64,000 bases of DNA, taken from contig NC_045144.1 of NCBI RefSeq assembly GCF_008831285.2, positions 1,550,001 to 1,614,000 of the forward strand, given 5' to 3'. A program made the translations under genes and the position numbers. The notes below the pieces were generated by a model. It saw only the letters and a program-made list of their open reading frames with translations. It ran no database searches and had not been told where the DNA came from. Source of the stretch: Nymphaea colorata. Its lineage: Eukaryota > Streptophyta > Magnoliopsida > Nymphaeales > Nymphaeaceae. Shown here piece by piece: positions 23,230 through 32,800 of this stretch; positions within the stretch are counted from its first letter, which is position 1; every line of letters begins with the position of its first letter.

Positions 23230-23321
23230 TACGAAAGCCTGCATCATGTCGTGGACTTAAATTTTAGGCCCATCGAGCATTTCGTTATATCTCCGTTCAT
23301 GCATTGGGTAATAAAACAGGG
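23230..23321 (+). other. FAD-GPDH intron 1 remnant left of copia-B
   Basis: Matches 5985-6055 of copy 1 (GAGCATTTCGT, CATGCATTGGGT), ending in the target duplication CAGGG (23317-23321). Homology resumes at 28846 beyond copia-B, so copia-B entered intron 1 of pseudogene copy 2. Confidence 0.75.
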
Positions 23322-23625
23322 TGTAGAAAGAAAGAGAAGCAAGAAACAAGCAAGATTTAACGTGGTTCGGTCTGCTCAGACCTACATCCACGACAGAGGC
23401 TCACACCTCCCTCTGTATTTTTTTGATTGTTTTTTTATTTTTTTGGGCCAAAGGCAATACACGTGATATATGAGAGCTTCCACCAAAATGCCTAACGAAT
23501 GTGGAAGGCTCTCTCACAAGGCAATACAATAAAAGAAACTATAATAGTTTCTAAAACATGCACAAGGAGAGAACGACAATATGCCCAACGGGTGGGAACA
23601 AGAAAGGAAATTGGATTCTTCAACA
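23322..23625 (-). repeat. Copia-B 3' LTR
   Basis: In element sense it carries, in order, the palindrome AGAAACTATTATAGTTTCT (23533-23551 on +), a 13-bp-arm hairpin (23471-23516), a TATA-like ATATAT (about 23467-23472) and a G-box CACGTG (23460-23465). An A-rich stretch with AATAAA comes later. The hairpin and G-box recur in the 5' LTR. Confidence 0.93.
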
Positions 23626-23640
23626 CTCCCCCTCAAGTGG
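23626..23640 (-). promoter_or_regulatory. Copia-B polypurine tract
   Basis: CCACTTGAGGGGGAG directly before the 3' LTR in element sense; primes plus-strand DNA synthesis. Confidence 0.9.
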
Positions 23641-23704
23641 GGTGTAAATATTTGTACATCCCCACTTGATGTGATTCTTGTAATGTTGATCTCGATTTAA
23701 ACCT

Positions 23705-26700
23705 TTAGTAAGACCATCTGCCAGTTGATCCGAGCTTTTTTGTATATGGTGTGCACAGTTCTCCTTTCTGCACTTTTTCACGAATATAATGACAATCAAT
23801 TTCAATGTGTTTGGTCCTTTCATGAAAAACAGGATTTGCTGCAATAGAAATTGCAGCTTGATTGTCACAATGCAAGGGAATAGGAATATCAACTTCTAAT
23901 CCAATTTCTGACAAAAGAGTTTTAATCCATGTAAGTTCACTTGCTGCTGTAGCCATAGCCCGATATTCTGCCTCGGCACTGGATCTGGACACTACACTCT
24001 GTTTTTTACTTTTCCAAGATACAATGTTTCCTCCAACAAACATACAATAACCGGTGGTGGATTTTCTGTCTGAACTACCAGCCCAGTCGGCATCAGTATA
24101 ACTACACACTTGATGATGACCATTCCTTTTGTACCATATACCTTGTCCTGGAGCCTTCTTTAGATACTGCAATATACGATTGATGATTTTCCAATGATGT
24201 TCAGTTGGAGCATGCATGCACTGACTGGCAATACTGACTGCATATGTTATGTCAGGCCTTGTAATAGTTAAATAAATAAGCTTCCCTACAAGGCGTTGGT
24301 AGCCTTCTTTGTTAATGACAGGTTCATCAGGAGTAATTTCAATCTTTTGACCGACTTCAGTAGGTGTCTCTATCGGCTTGCACCCAATCTTTCCTGCTGT
24401 TTTGAGCAAATCCATCGTGTATTTCCGTTGAGATAAAAAAATACCTTTGTGCGAGTGAGCTATCTCAATTCCTAAAAAATAGCGAAGTCTTCCCAAATCT
24501 TTTATGTCAAAAGCATCATGAAGGAGCTCTTTAGTCTTCATAAGTCCTTGATCATTTGTTCCTGTAAGAATTATGTCATCAACATAGACCAAAATAATAA
24601 TAAGATGATCATCCTTTCTTTTGATAAACAAAGAATTGTCGGCATTGCTTCTAGCAAAATTGTGTTGTTCTAGGAAGTTGCTCAGATGATAGTGCCATGC
24701 TCTTGGAGATTGTTTCAGACCATAGATAGCTTTACGCAACCTACACACAAGCTTACCATTTGCCTCTTTTGGATGCCCAGGAGGAAGTTTCATATACACT
24801 TCTTCTTTCAACTCTCCTTGCAAGAAAGTATTTTTAACATCTAATTGGTACAAAGACCAATTGTAGTTGCAAGCAATAGAAAGAATTACTCTGACAGTAT
24901 TCATTTTTGCTACAGGAGCAAATGTTTCTTCATAATCTAGGCCTTGTGTTTGTGTGTATCCTTTTGCTACTAGTCTGGCTTCGTACCTTTCAATACTTCC
25001 ATCACTTTTGTGTTTTATCTTGAACACCCATCGACATCCCACAGCCATTTTTTCAGGTGGTAAGGTGACAATATCCCACGTCTTATTTTTGTATAATGCA
25101 TCAAGCTCTTCATTCATGGCCTTTACCCATAACAAGTCTTTTTTTGCTTCTTCATATGTAGACGGTTCAGAACAACTAGAGACTTGAGACAAATAAGCTT
25201 TATATGTGCTGTTAATTCTGTCATACCCAACATAATGCTCGATCAGATAGTTGGTGGAAGTGAGCATGACATAATCAGATAAATGAGTAGGAGGTCTGAT
25301 TTGACGTTCTGATCTTCGCAAAGGAAATTGAATGTCATTTTGATAATCTATATTTTGACTGTCAATCTGGTTCTGTGATGTAGCATTTTCTGTGTTGGTC
25401 TCTTGAAAAGTTTCTAGTGGATCTGAATTTCTTCTCATGATTGTGAACACATAATCTGCATTAGTGGTTGGTAATACAATCTCCCCCTGAAAACCATTCT
25501 TGTCAAACATGTTAGAATTAGATAATAAATTCTTCCCCTGAATATGTTTCTCCTGCGCTGGCTGAGGAAAGTATGGTGTATTTTCATTAAATACCACATC
25601 CCTAGATATTAGAAGACGCTTTTCTTCTAAACTATAGCATTTGTACCCCTTTTGCGAGATGGAATACCCTAAGAACATGCATTTAAGAGCTCGAGTACTA
25701 AGTTTGTCTAAATTTTGATTTTGGGTAGCAACAAAAACAACACATCCAAAGGTTCGCATGTGGTTTAAATTGAGTTTTCGTCCCTTTAAAATTTCAAGAG
25801 GAGCACGATCCTGAAGTTGCTTGCTAAGAAGACGATTAATAATATAACATGCATTCAAAAGAGCATCACTCCAATAAATTCTAGGAAAATTCATTTGGAA
25901 TAACAAGGCTCGCGTGACTTCTAGGAGATGTCGATTTTTTCTTTCGGCTACTCCGTTTTGTTGAGGAGTCCCTACACAGGTAAACTGATGATCAATACCA
26001 TGTTGTTTTCCAAAACTTTGGAACATGGAATTTTTAAACTCAGTGCCGTTATCAGTTCTTAGAGTTTTAATTTGCACTCCGTATTGATTTTTAATCATAT
26101 TAAAAAAGATTTGAAATTTGTCAAAAACTTCACTTTTATTTTTAAGCAGATATATCCAAGTGATTTTTGAAAAATCATCAATAAAGGTAACATAATATCT
26201 AAAGCCAGAATAAGAACTCACAGGGGCTGGTCCCCACACATCGGAATGTACCAAATCAAATGGATGTTCAGCAACACTATTAGACTCAGGAAAAGGAGGT
26301 CTACTCATCTTAGCATAACGACACACATCACACGAATGACAATTATAATAACATGTAGGAAATAAAACTTTCAACTTGTAATTGGAAGGATGGCCAAGTC
26401 TTTTATGCCACAAAGAGCTATCAAATTTAGCAATCAAAGCTTTATTTTCATGTTCCAACACATACAGTCCATTGGTAATTTTTCCCTTACCAATCATCTT
26501 CTTCGTCAACCTGTCCTGAAAGATCACATCATATGGTGAGAATATAATATCACAGTTCAAATCTTTGGTGAGTTTAGAAACAGACAATAAATTTGTAGAC
26601 AGCTTAGGAACAACTAATGTATTAATTTTTTTGTCACTATCAAAGAGATTAACACTACTAATACCTTCAACTCTCACCTTGGATCCATCTGCAATAACGA

Positions 26701-27874
26701 CAAAATTATTTTCATGTACATCCTTAATATTAGAGTGATTTATAGTAGATGAACACATATGATCGCTTGCTCCAGAATCTATAATCCAGTCAGAGTAAGT
26801 AGAGAGAGTACCTGGAAGATCTTGACTAGATGCTGAGGCGACCATGGCAATCTTCTCCTTTTGTTTGTATACATTCTGAAGAAGCTCGGTGATAGTCTTC
26901 AATTGGGCAGCTACATCAGTGGTTTCTGTGGCGGCAACTTGAGCAGAAGCAGTTGGCTCATTTGGACGCCGACCCTGAGATGCTCCTGGTTTCCCGTGCA
27001 GTGTCCAACACCTATCCCGAGTGTGCCCATTCTTCTTACAATAAGTGCAAGTAAACTTACTATTTTGATTTCTCGATTTATAGCCATATGACCCTTGACT
27101 ATCCCTTTTGTTCATTGTAGCAGCATAGGCATTAGTATTGGCATGAAACGCTGCTTTGTCAGAACCCTCGCTTGCTGAATTTTCTAGTTGAGTATCTGGG
27201 TTCATAACTTGACGACGTGTTTCTTCTCTCATAAGGGTGGACAGAATGTTATTGATAGAAGGTAATTCGGCTGAGAGTAAAATTTGACTTCGAATATGTT
27301 CAAAATCATTTCCAAGACCTGCTAGGAATTGAAAAGTCTTCTCGTGTTGCCTGAGTTTTTTTGATGGAGCATTATCACTATATGATGCAGTGTATATGTC
27401 ATATTCATCCCATAAACACTTCATTTTGCCGTAATAATCAGCAATACACATATTCCCCTTTCTTAAACTATGAATTTGACATGATAGCTGATACATGCGG
27501 GCGACATTGTTTTGCTCACTATACATTTCCTTTGCATTAATCCATACATCATGAGCACTAGTCAGAAACATAAAGTTTCGAGCAATTTTTGGTTCCATGG
27601 AATTGAGAAGCCATGACATAACCATGTCATTGATGGATTTCCATTCCTTAAAACGTGCATCAGTTTCATGTGGTTGAATAATTTCTCCATCAATATAACC
27701 CAACTTTGATCTACCACTCATATATAATGTAACGGATCTAGACCACGATAAGTAATTTCTTCCATCTAGTAGAGTAGAAGTGATTTTGGTATTTGGTACC
27801 TGATCTTGAACAACTATTCTCTCCATTGTAGGGTCTGACCACTGGTTTGGTGTGGACGAGCTATTTCCAGCCAT
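23705..27874 (-). CDS. Copia-B gag-pol polyprotein, frame-shifted near the end
   Basis: 1389 codons starting at the ATG at 27874 (on -). Domains: UBN2-type gag about 30-230; zinc knuckle CTYCKKNGHTRDRC 276-289; aspartic protease DSGAS 366-370; integrase zinc-binding H490/H494 with the CxxC pair near 515-518; integrase core D545, D608, E644; reverse transcriptase about 930-1150 with YVDD at 1097-1100; RNase H with DADWAG and SSAEAEYRA further on. It is close to full length for the family. The last residues are out of frame: the expected end (SSDQLADGLTKG and a further 30 or so residues) lies in the next frame at 23620-23735, after a six-A run (T6 at 23736-23741 on +). The proper stop would fall at the edge of the 3' LTR. 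The break is either a real inactivating indel or a homopolymer error in the assembly. Confidence 0.93.
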   Translation of the reverse strand: MAGNSSSTPNQWSDPTMERIVVQDQVPNTKITSTLLDGRNYLSWSRSVTLYMSGRSKLGYIDGEIIQPHETDARFKEWKSINDMVMSWLLNSMEPKIARNFMFLTSAHDVWINAKEMYSEQNNVARMYQLSCQIHSLRKGNMCIADYYGKMKCLWDEYDIYTASYSDNAPSKKLRQHEKTFQFLAGLGNDFEHIRSQILLSAELPSINNILSTLMREETRRQVMNPDTQLENSASEGSDKAAFHANTNAYAATMNKRDSQGSYGYKSRNQNSKFTCTYCKKNGHTRDRCWTLHGKPGASQGRRPNEPTASAQVAATETTDVAAQLKTITELLQNVYKQKEKIAMVASASSQDLPGTLSTYSDWIIDSGASDHMCSSTINHSNIKDVHENNFVVIADGSKVRVEGISSVNLFDSDKKINTLVVPKLSTNLLSVSKLTKDLNCDIIFSPYDVIFQDRLTKKMIGKGKITNGLYVLEHENKALIAKFDSSLWHKRLGHPSNYKLKVLFPTCYYNCHSCDVCRYAKMSRPPFPESNSVAEHPFDLVHSDVWGPAPVSSYSGFRYYVTFIDDFSKITWIYLLKNKSEVFDKFQIFFNMIKNQYGVQIKTLRTDNGTEFKNSMFQSFGKQHGIDHQFTCVGTPQQNGVAERKNRHLLEVTRALLFQMNFPRIYWSDALLNACYIINRLLSKQLQDRAPLEILKGRKLNLNHMRTFGCVVFVATQNQNLDKLSTRALKCMFLGYSISQKGYKCYSLEEKRLLISRDVVFNENTPYFPQPAQEKHIQGKNLLSNSNMFDKNGFQGEIVLPTTNADYVFTIMRRNSDPLETFQETNTENATSQNQIDSQNIDYQNDIQFPLRRSERQIRPPTHLSDYVMLTSTNYLIEHYVGYDRINSTYKAYLSQVSSCSEPSTYEEAKKDLLWVKAMNEELDALYKNKTWDIVTLPPEKMAVGCRWVFKIKHKSDGSIERYEARLVAKGYTQTQGLDYEETFAPVAKMNTVRVILSIACNYNWSLYQLDVKNTFLQGELKEEVYMKLPPGHPKEANGKLVCRLRKAIYGLKQSPRAWHYHLSNFLEQHNFARSNADNSLFIKRKDDHLIIILVYVDDIILTGTNDQGLMKTKELLHDAFDIKDLGRLRYFLGIEIAHSHKGIFLSQRKYTMDLLKTAGKIGCKPIETPTEVGQKIEITPDEPVINKEGYQRLVGKLIYLTITRPDITYAVSIASQCMHAPTEHHWKIINRILQYLKKAPGQGIWYKRNGHHQVCSYTDADWAGSSDRKSTTGYCMFVGGNIVSWKSKKQSVVSRSSAEAEYRAMATAASELTWIKTLLSEIGLEVDIPIPLHCDNQAAISIAANPVFHERTKHIEIDCHYIREKVQKGELCTPYTKKLGSTGRWSY

Positions 27875-28520
27875 GAATCTGCTGTGAAACAGGAGGCCGC
27901 AAATGAAGAATAGAGAATCACGCTGGACAGGTTGAGGTTCTCTCTAGCAGGAATTTGCGGTCAGACCCTCAGCACTTGTAAATTCAGCAGCTGCTTATAG
28001 AATCATCCAAAAATTCTGAAATTTAGATAAAAAATACTAAACATGTGATGGAATCCAATGCCACCAGGCTCAGCTTCTTATTCGACTCCACTAAAAACGC
28101 GCCCCAGAGAAAGTCACGCTTGGACCTGAAGTCGCATGAAGCACTCCAGTAACAGGTGGTCAATCAAAAATTCATATCTCCGCCACTGCTTCTCCAAAAA
28201 ATCTGAAATTTTGTGTGGAGAATCTCAGACACAGACGCTTCCAACTAGCCTATGCTCGACCTAAACCTCTGCCGGAGCTAGCAGCGCCGGTCGTCGGAAT
28301 CTGGCGCAGTTTCAGATTTTACAGGTATTGTAAAACGAAAAAAACAGTAACCAAAGAAAAATGTTTATCTCTTCAAAGAATGCTCCAAAAAATCTGAAAT
28401 TTTCAGGAAGTATCCCCAGATGTAGACGATTCCAACGAGCCTATGCTTGACTAAAACCGCCACCGGAGTTGACAGCGCCGGTCACCGGAATCTGGTGCAG
28501 TTTCAGAATTTAGAGGTAAA

Positions 28521-28536
28521 CCTGGCTCTGATACCA
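28521..28536 (-). promoter_or_regulatory. Copia-B primer-binding site
   Basis: TGGTATCAGAGCCAGG directly adjoining the 5' LTR, the standard initiator-Met tRNA primer site of plant copia elements. Confidence 0.93.
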
Positions 28537-28840
28537 TGTAGAAAGAAAGAGGAGCAAGAAACAAGCAAGATTTAACGTGGTTCGGTCTGCTCAGACCTAC
28601 ATCCACGACAGAGGCTCACACCTCCCTCTGTATTTTTTTGATTGTTTTTTTATTTTTTTGGGCCAAAGGCAATACACGTGATATATGAGAGCTTCCACCA
28701 AAATGCCTAACGAATGTGGAAGGCTCTCTCACAAGGCAATACAATAAAAGAAACTATAATAGTTTCTAAAACATGCACAAGGAGAGAATGACTATATGCC
28801 CAACGGGTGGGAACAAGAAAGGAAATTGGATTCTTCAACA
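28537..28840 (-). repeat. Copia-B 5' LTR
   Basis: A 304-bp partner of 23322-23625, with about three substitutions (near 28551, 28788 and 28793). It should act as the element's promoter. Confidence 0.93.
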
Positions 28841-29065
28841 CAGGGGGTGTATTAATTATTGATATTTCCTTGAAATTATTGATATCATCACGTGGGAATA
28901 ACTACCGGCGAGATGCCGTGATGCTATGCCAGATATGATGTTTGTTCGCTGGTCTTCATGAACAAGTGGACGCACAAACCTCAATGCGGTTGTAACGATG
29001 TCTGTTTTTCTTGTACCTGTTTCAGTTTGTTTACAGGTGCGAATTTTCATTTCGGACTTTTTCAG

Positions 29066-29530
29066 GTGTACTTTCTTTGGAGAAAGCTGTATTTAATCTT
29101 GATTATGGGCAACTTAAGCTGGTTTTTCATGCTCCTGAAGAGCGTAAGCAAGTTATCCAGAATGCACCACATCTATGCCATCCTTTGCCATGCATGACTC
29201 CTTGTTTTAGCTGGTTTGATGCAGTATACTATTGATTGGGTTACGATTTGGTTGCTGGTCCCAGAATGCTTCATCTATCTCGTTATTACTCAGCCAATGA
29301 GTCAGTCGAACTGTTTCCTACACTTGCAAGGAAAGGTCCCAGTGGAAATATGAAAGGACCAGTTGTATATTATGATGGGCAGATGAATGACTCGAGACTT
29401 AATGTTGGATTAGCTTGTACTGCTGCTCTGGCTGGTGCTTCTGTTCTTAACCATGCAGAGGCAATTTCCTTTCAGAAGGATGAGGTCTCTGAGCGAATAA
29501 CTGGTGCTCGCATCCACCACAACCTAACAG
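29066..29530 (+). pseudogene. FAD-GPDH (SDP6-like) exon 2, pseudogene copy 2
   Basis: Second copy of the exon at 6281-6738, between an acceptor (TTTTTCAG, 29058-29065) and a donor (29531). It is less damaged than copy 1: it keeps YGQLKLVFHAPEERKQV, CHPLPCMTPCFSWF, DLVAGPRMLHLSRYYSA, ESVELFPTLARKG and LACTAALAGASVLNHAE in one frame, broken only by a TGA where copy 1 has TGG (YYW), at about 29233-29235. Both copies lack a few residues (MGLKM region) that the family has after YYW. Exon 1 is absent: intron 1 is interrupted by copia-B, and its upstream part is found only as an inverted piece at 22748-22935. Copia-A lies in the following intron. Confidence 0.85.
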
Positions 29531-29843
29531 GTGCAAGGCTATGTCACTCTTTTTCAATGTCTTGAAAAATAATATTATATTTACTATACTTTTGAAATTT
29601 AATGAGTTAGTGCCTTTGCTCCTTTTCTTTGCAGTTGCAACTGATGGTTATTATTAGGAATTTCTAAATAGCTGTCTAATGACTACTTTGATGTGCAATT
29701 ATGAAAATGACCAACCAGGAAAAGATCTTCTTCCAGTTACAAAAATTACAATCATGACCCTACCTAGATGAATGTGATCAGAGGCAACATCTTATCATTA
29801 AGAACCACTAAAGTAGATTAAATGACTTAATTTTGTTTCATAC

Positions 29844-32800
29844 AGTTGAATAATATTTATGTTAGGTGGTCTTTTCTGTCTAACGCCTGCTACATCTCCT
29901 TTCATCTCTGTCTTTCACTTCACCTTCTCCCTTCTCCCTTCTCCTCTTCATCTCTGTTCTCTTGCTCAGATCTGATCTGCTCGTGTGTAGCAGTTTGCCC
30001 TAAGGGGCTGTGATGTTTGGTAGATCAGGGATCTAATCACTACTGACCATGTCATGGTAGTGATTAGATGCCCTAGATCTGGTCGTTGCATAGCCTTAAG
30101 ATTGTTGATGACGTGAAGATCATCTTCAGAGTTGGGTGTGATGCTACCATGTTGTTGCAGTCAAGGCAGGCTACTATAATTTTTCCTTTCATTTGATGGT
30201 TCATGGATGTTGGAAACAATTATCAGCTTATGCAGCACTGTCAGATGCATTAAAATCCAGTCTTAGTTGGAGGTGACAGCACAAGTGGTCGTGGATTAGA
30301 AGATTCACGAGTTTGTAGATGACAACACAAGTGGTCATGGATTAGAATATTCATGAGTCAGAATTTTTTTGTGGATTAGTTGTGGTGTGGCAGTCAGCAG
30401 GCAGACAACAGTCGGATGTGAAGTTATATATATATATATATGTTTGTGAGAGTTCTTTCTATGAAGGTATAACTGGATTTGTTCATTATTTCAATAAATT
30501 TATCAGATTAAGTATTGTGATTCAGCAAAAGTTTAATCTGTCATGAAGAGTTTTTCCATCCATTATCTATAATTTGTTATGTGTTGACAGTCAATACAAT
30601 ATTGTTTACTTCTGTTGTGTGGTGATAGTTGATGGTTCATTTCTGATCAGCATTATTCTACTATATATATTCTCTTTTGGCTGAATTCTTGGGGATAAAT
30701 TTACAATGGCTGAAAATCCCAAACCGAATTTTTTCCATGAGTTTAAAATTGGAGGCAATCCATTCTCTTATGGTTCTACAGTTAAGTTGAATGGTCTTAA
30801 CTATAAAATCTAGTCAAGGTCATCCATGATATCGGTCACAAGACATCGAAGAAAATATTTACTTGAAGAAGATGAACCAACAATCAAGACTGGAAAGTAT
30901 GCTACTTGGGAAGAGGATAACAACATGGTTATGTCTTGGATAACGAATAGTGTTGAATCTTCTATTTCTCCTACCATTGCATATTACACCACTGGTAAGG
31001 AGATGTGAGATTCAAATATGTGAGACTTATTCACATGATAAGAATATGAGTAAAGTATTCCAAGTAGAGGAAGAACTATACAAACTACAATAGGGTGATA
31101 TGAGTTTGCCCCAATATTTTGCAGCTGTCAAGGCCACTTTTGAGCGACTAAAATCCCTTCAGCCCCTATGTAAGTCGTGATATAAGACTCATTATGAGCA
31201 AAGTATAGTTTCCAAGTTTGTGCTAGGTCTTTCTCCAGAATATTCGGTGGCAAAGGCACAAATGCTCACTGGGAGTGATATCCCTGGTTTGGCAAAGGAA
31301 TATAATAGGCTAAGTTGTCTGGCTATTACTCTACCTCAATCTGTTAGTGACACACCCGCATCAGCATTGGCAGCATCCAATGGGCGTGGGACAAGTTCTT
31401 CCACTGTCTATAGAGGAAGAGGTACAGGTCAGGAGATAGAAGGACGTGGCCGATTTCAATGTACCCATTGTGGAAAAATGGGTCATCTTGTGAAAAGGTA
31501 CTGGGATATTTATGGTAGACCATCTAGAGGCTCACAGGGAAGAGGGTCTAAGACTCCCATAGGCAGAGGTACTTCATCATCACCCTTCACGAATGGCTCA
31601 GGCAGCAACCATTGGAGAGAATCTAACTACATCTGAGTCTTTATCTCTTAGCATGAATAAGGCAGAGTACGAGCATATATTATCTCAAAGAGTTGCTTCA
31701 TCTTCCTCATCATTGTCTACCTCGCCTGGAATAGTTGGTTCTCCTCCACAAATTCACATGACTCAGGTACAGTTTGGATGATTGATTCAGGTGCATTGAA
31801 TCATTTTTGTAGCTGGCTATATTTGTTTTCTTTCTTGTCCAAGTTTGATCAGCCACAGTTTATTAGATTAGCCGATGGCAGATTCTCTCCCATTCTGGGA
31901 ATTGGTGATGTTAAGATCTCTCATTCCTTGAGTTTATCAAATGTTTTATATACTCTAGAGTTTCCTACAAACTTGTTGTCAGTGCAATAACTAACCTCTT
32001 GTTTGCAATGTAAAGTCATGTTTGACTCTAATTCTTGTGTATTTCAAAACTTACAAACTGAGAAGATGATTGGTGGAGGCCATGATTCTATCTATTGTTG
32101 ATGATTATTCTAAAGTCAATTGGGTGTTTTTGTTGAAACAGAGGTTTGATGTCATATGTATTCTCAAAAATGTCATTCTAAAAATAAAGACTCAATTTTC
32201 TTCTGCTATCAAATGCATTCGCACTGATAATGCCTTGGAATTTAGAGCCTCCAATTTAATGCAATTTTACAACAATCATGGTACTCGACCACAGTTTACA
32301 TGTCCCCGCACATCTCAACAAAATAGGGTCGCTGAGAGAAAACATTGCCAACTTCAAGACATGGCTCGTACCTTTATATTGCACACTCACCTTCCTGCAA
32401 GTTTCTAGGGAGATGTCATACTGCTTGTTACCTGATCAATCATTTGTCATCCTCAACTATTCAAAATGAAATCCTCATCCAACGAATGTTTCCAAATCGA
32501 CCTTTATTTGAGCTTCCTCCAAAGATGTTTGGTTGTACCTATTTTGTTCATGTTCTTGGTCTACACAAGGACAAACTTGTTTCTCAATCCATCAGATGTG
32601 TTTTCATTGGCTACCCTTTCTATAAAAACGGCCACAAACGTTTTGATTTCTTAACTCATAAGAAATTTATCAGTGTGTATGTTAACTTCTTTGAGTCTCA
32701 ACCTTACTACATCTCCACTTGTCCTCCAGAAAAGGTGTCACCTTCCGTTCCACTTCCTATTCCTCTCACCTAATTGGAGTCGGTTCCCTCTCACTTTGAG

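Larger units (their letters stand above)
23322..28840 (-). mobile_element. Copia-B: young, nearly intact Ty1-copia retrotransposon
   Basis: A 5519-bp element on the minus strand. LTRs of 304 bp (5' LTR 28537-28840, 3' LTR 23322-23625) begin TGTTGAAGAATCC and end CTTTCTACA in element sense. They differ at about three positions by eye, so roughly 99% identical. Target duplication CAGGG at 23317-23321 and 28841-28845. Primer site TGGTATCAGAGCCAGG (28521-28536), complementary to initiator tRNA-Met, abuts the 5' LTR. Polypurine tract CCACTTGAGGGGGAG (23626-23640) abuts the 3' LTR. Polyprotein order gag-PR-IN-RT-RNase H is the copia order. It sits in intron 1 of FAD-GPDH pseudogene copy 2. Near-identical LTRs point to a recent insertion. 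Confidence 0.95.
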
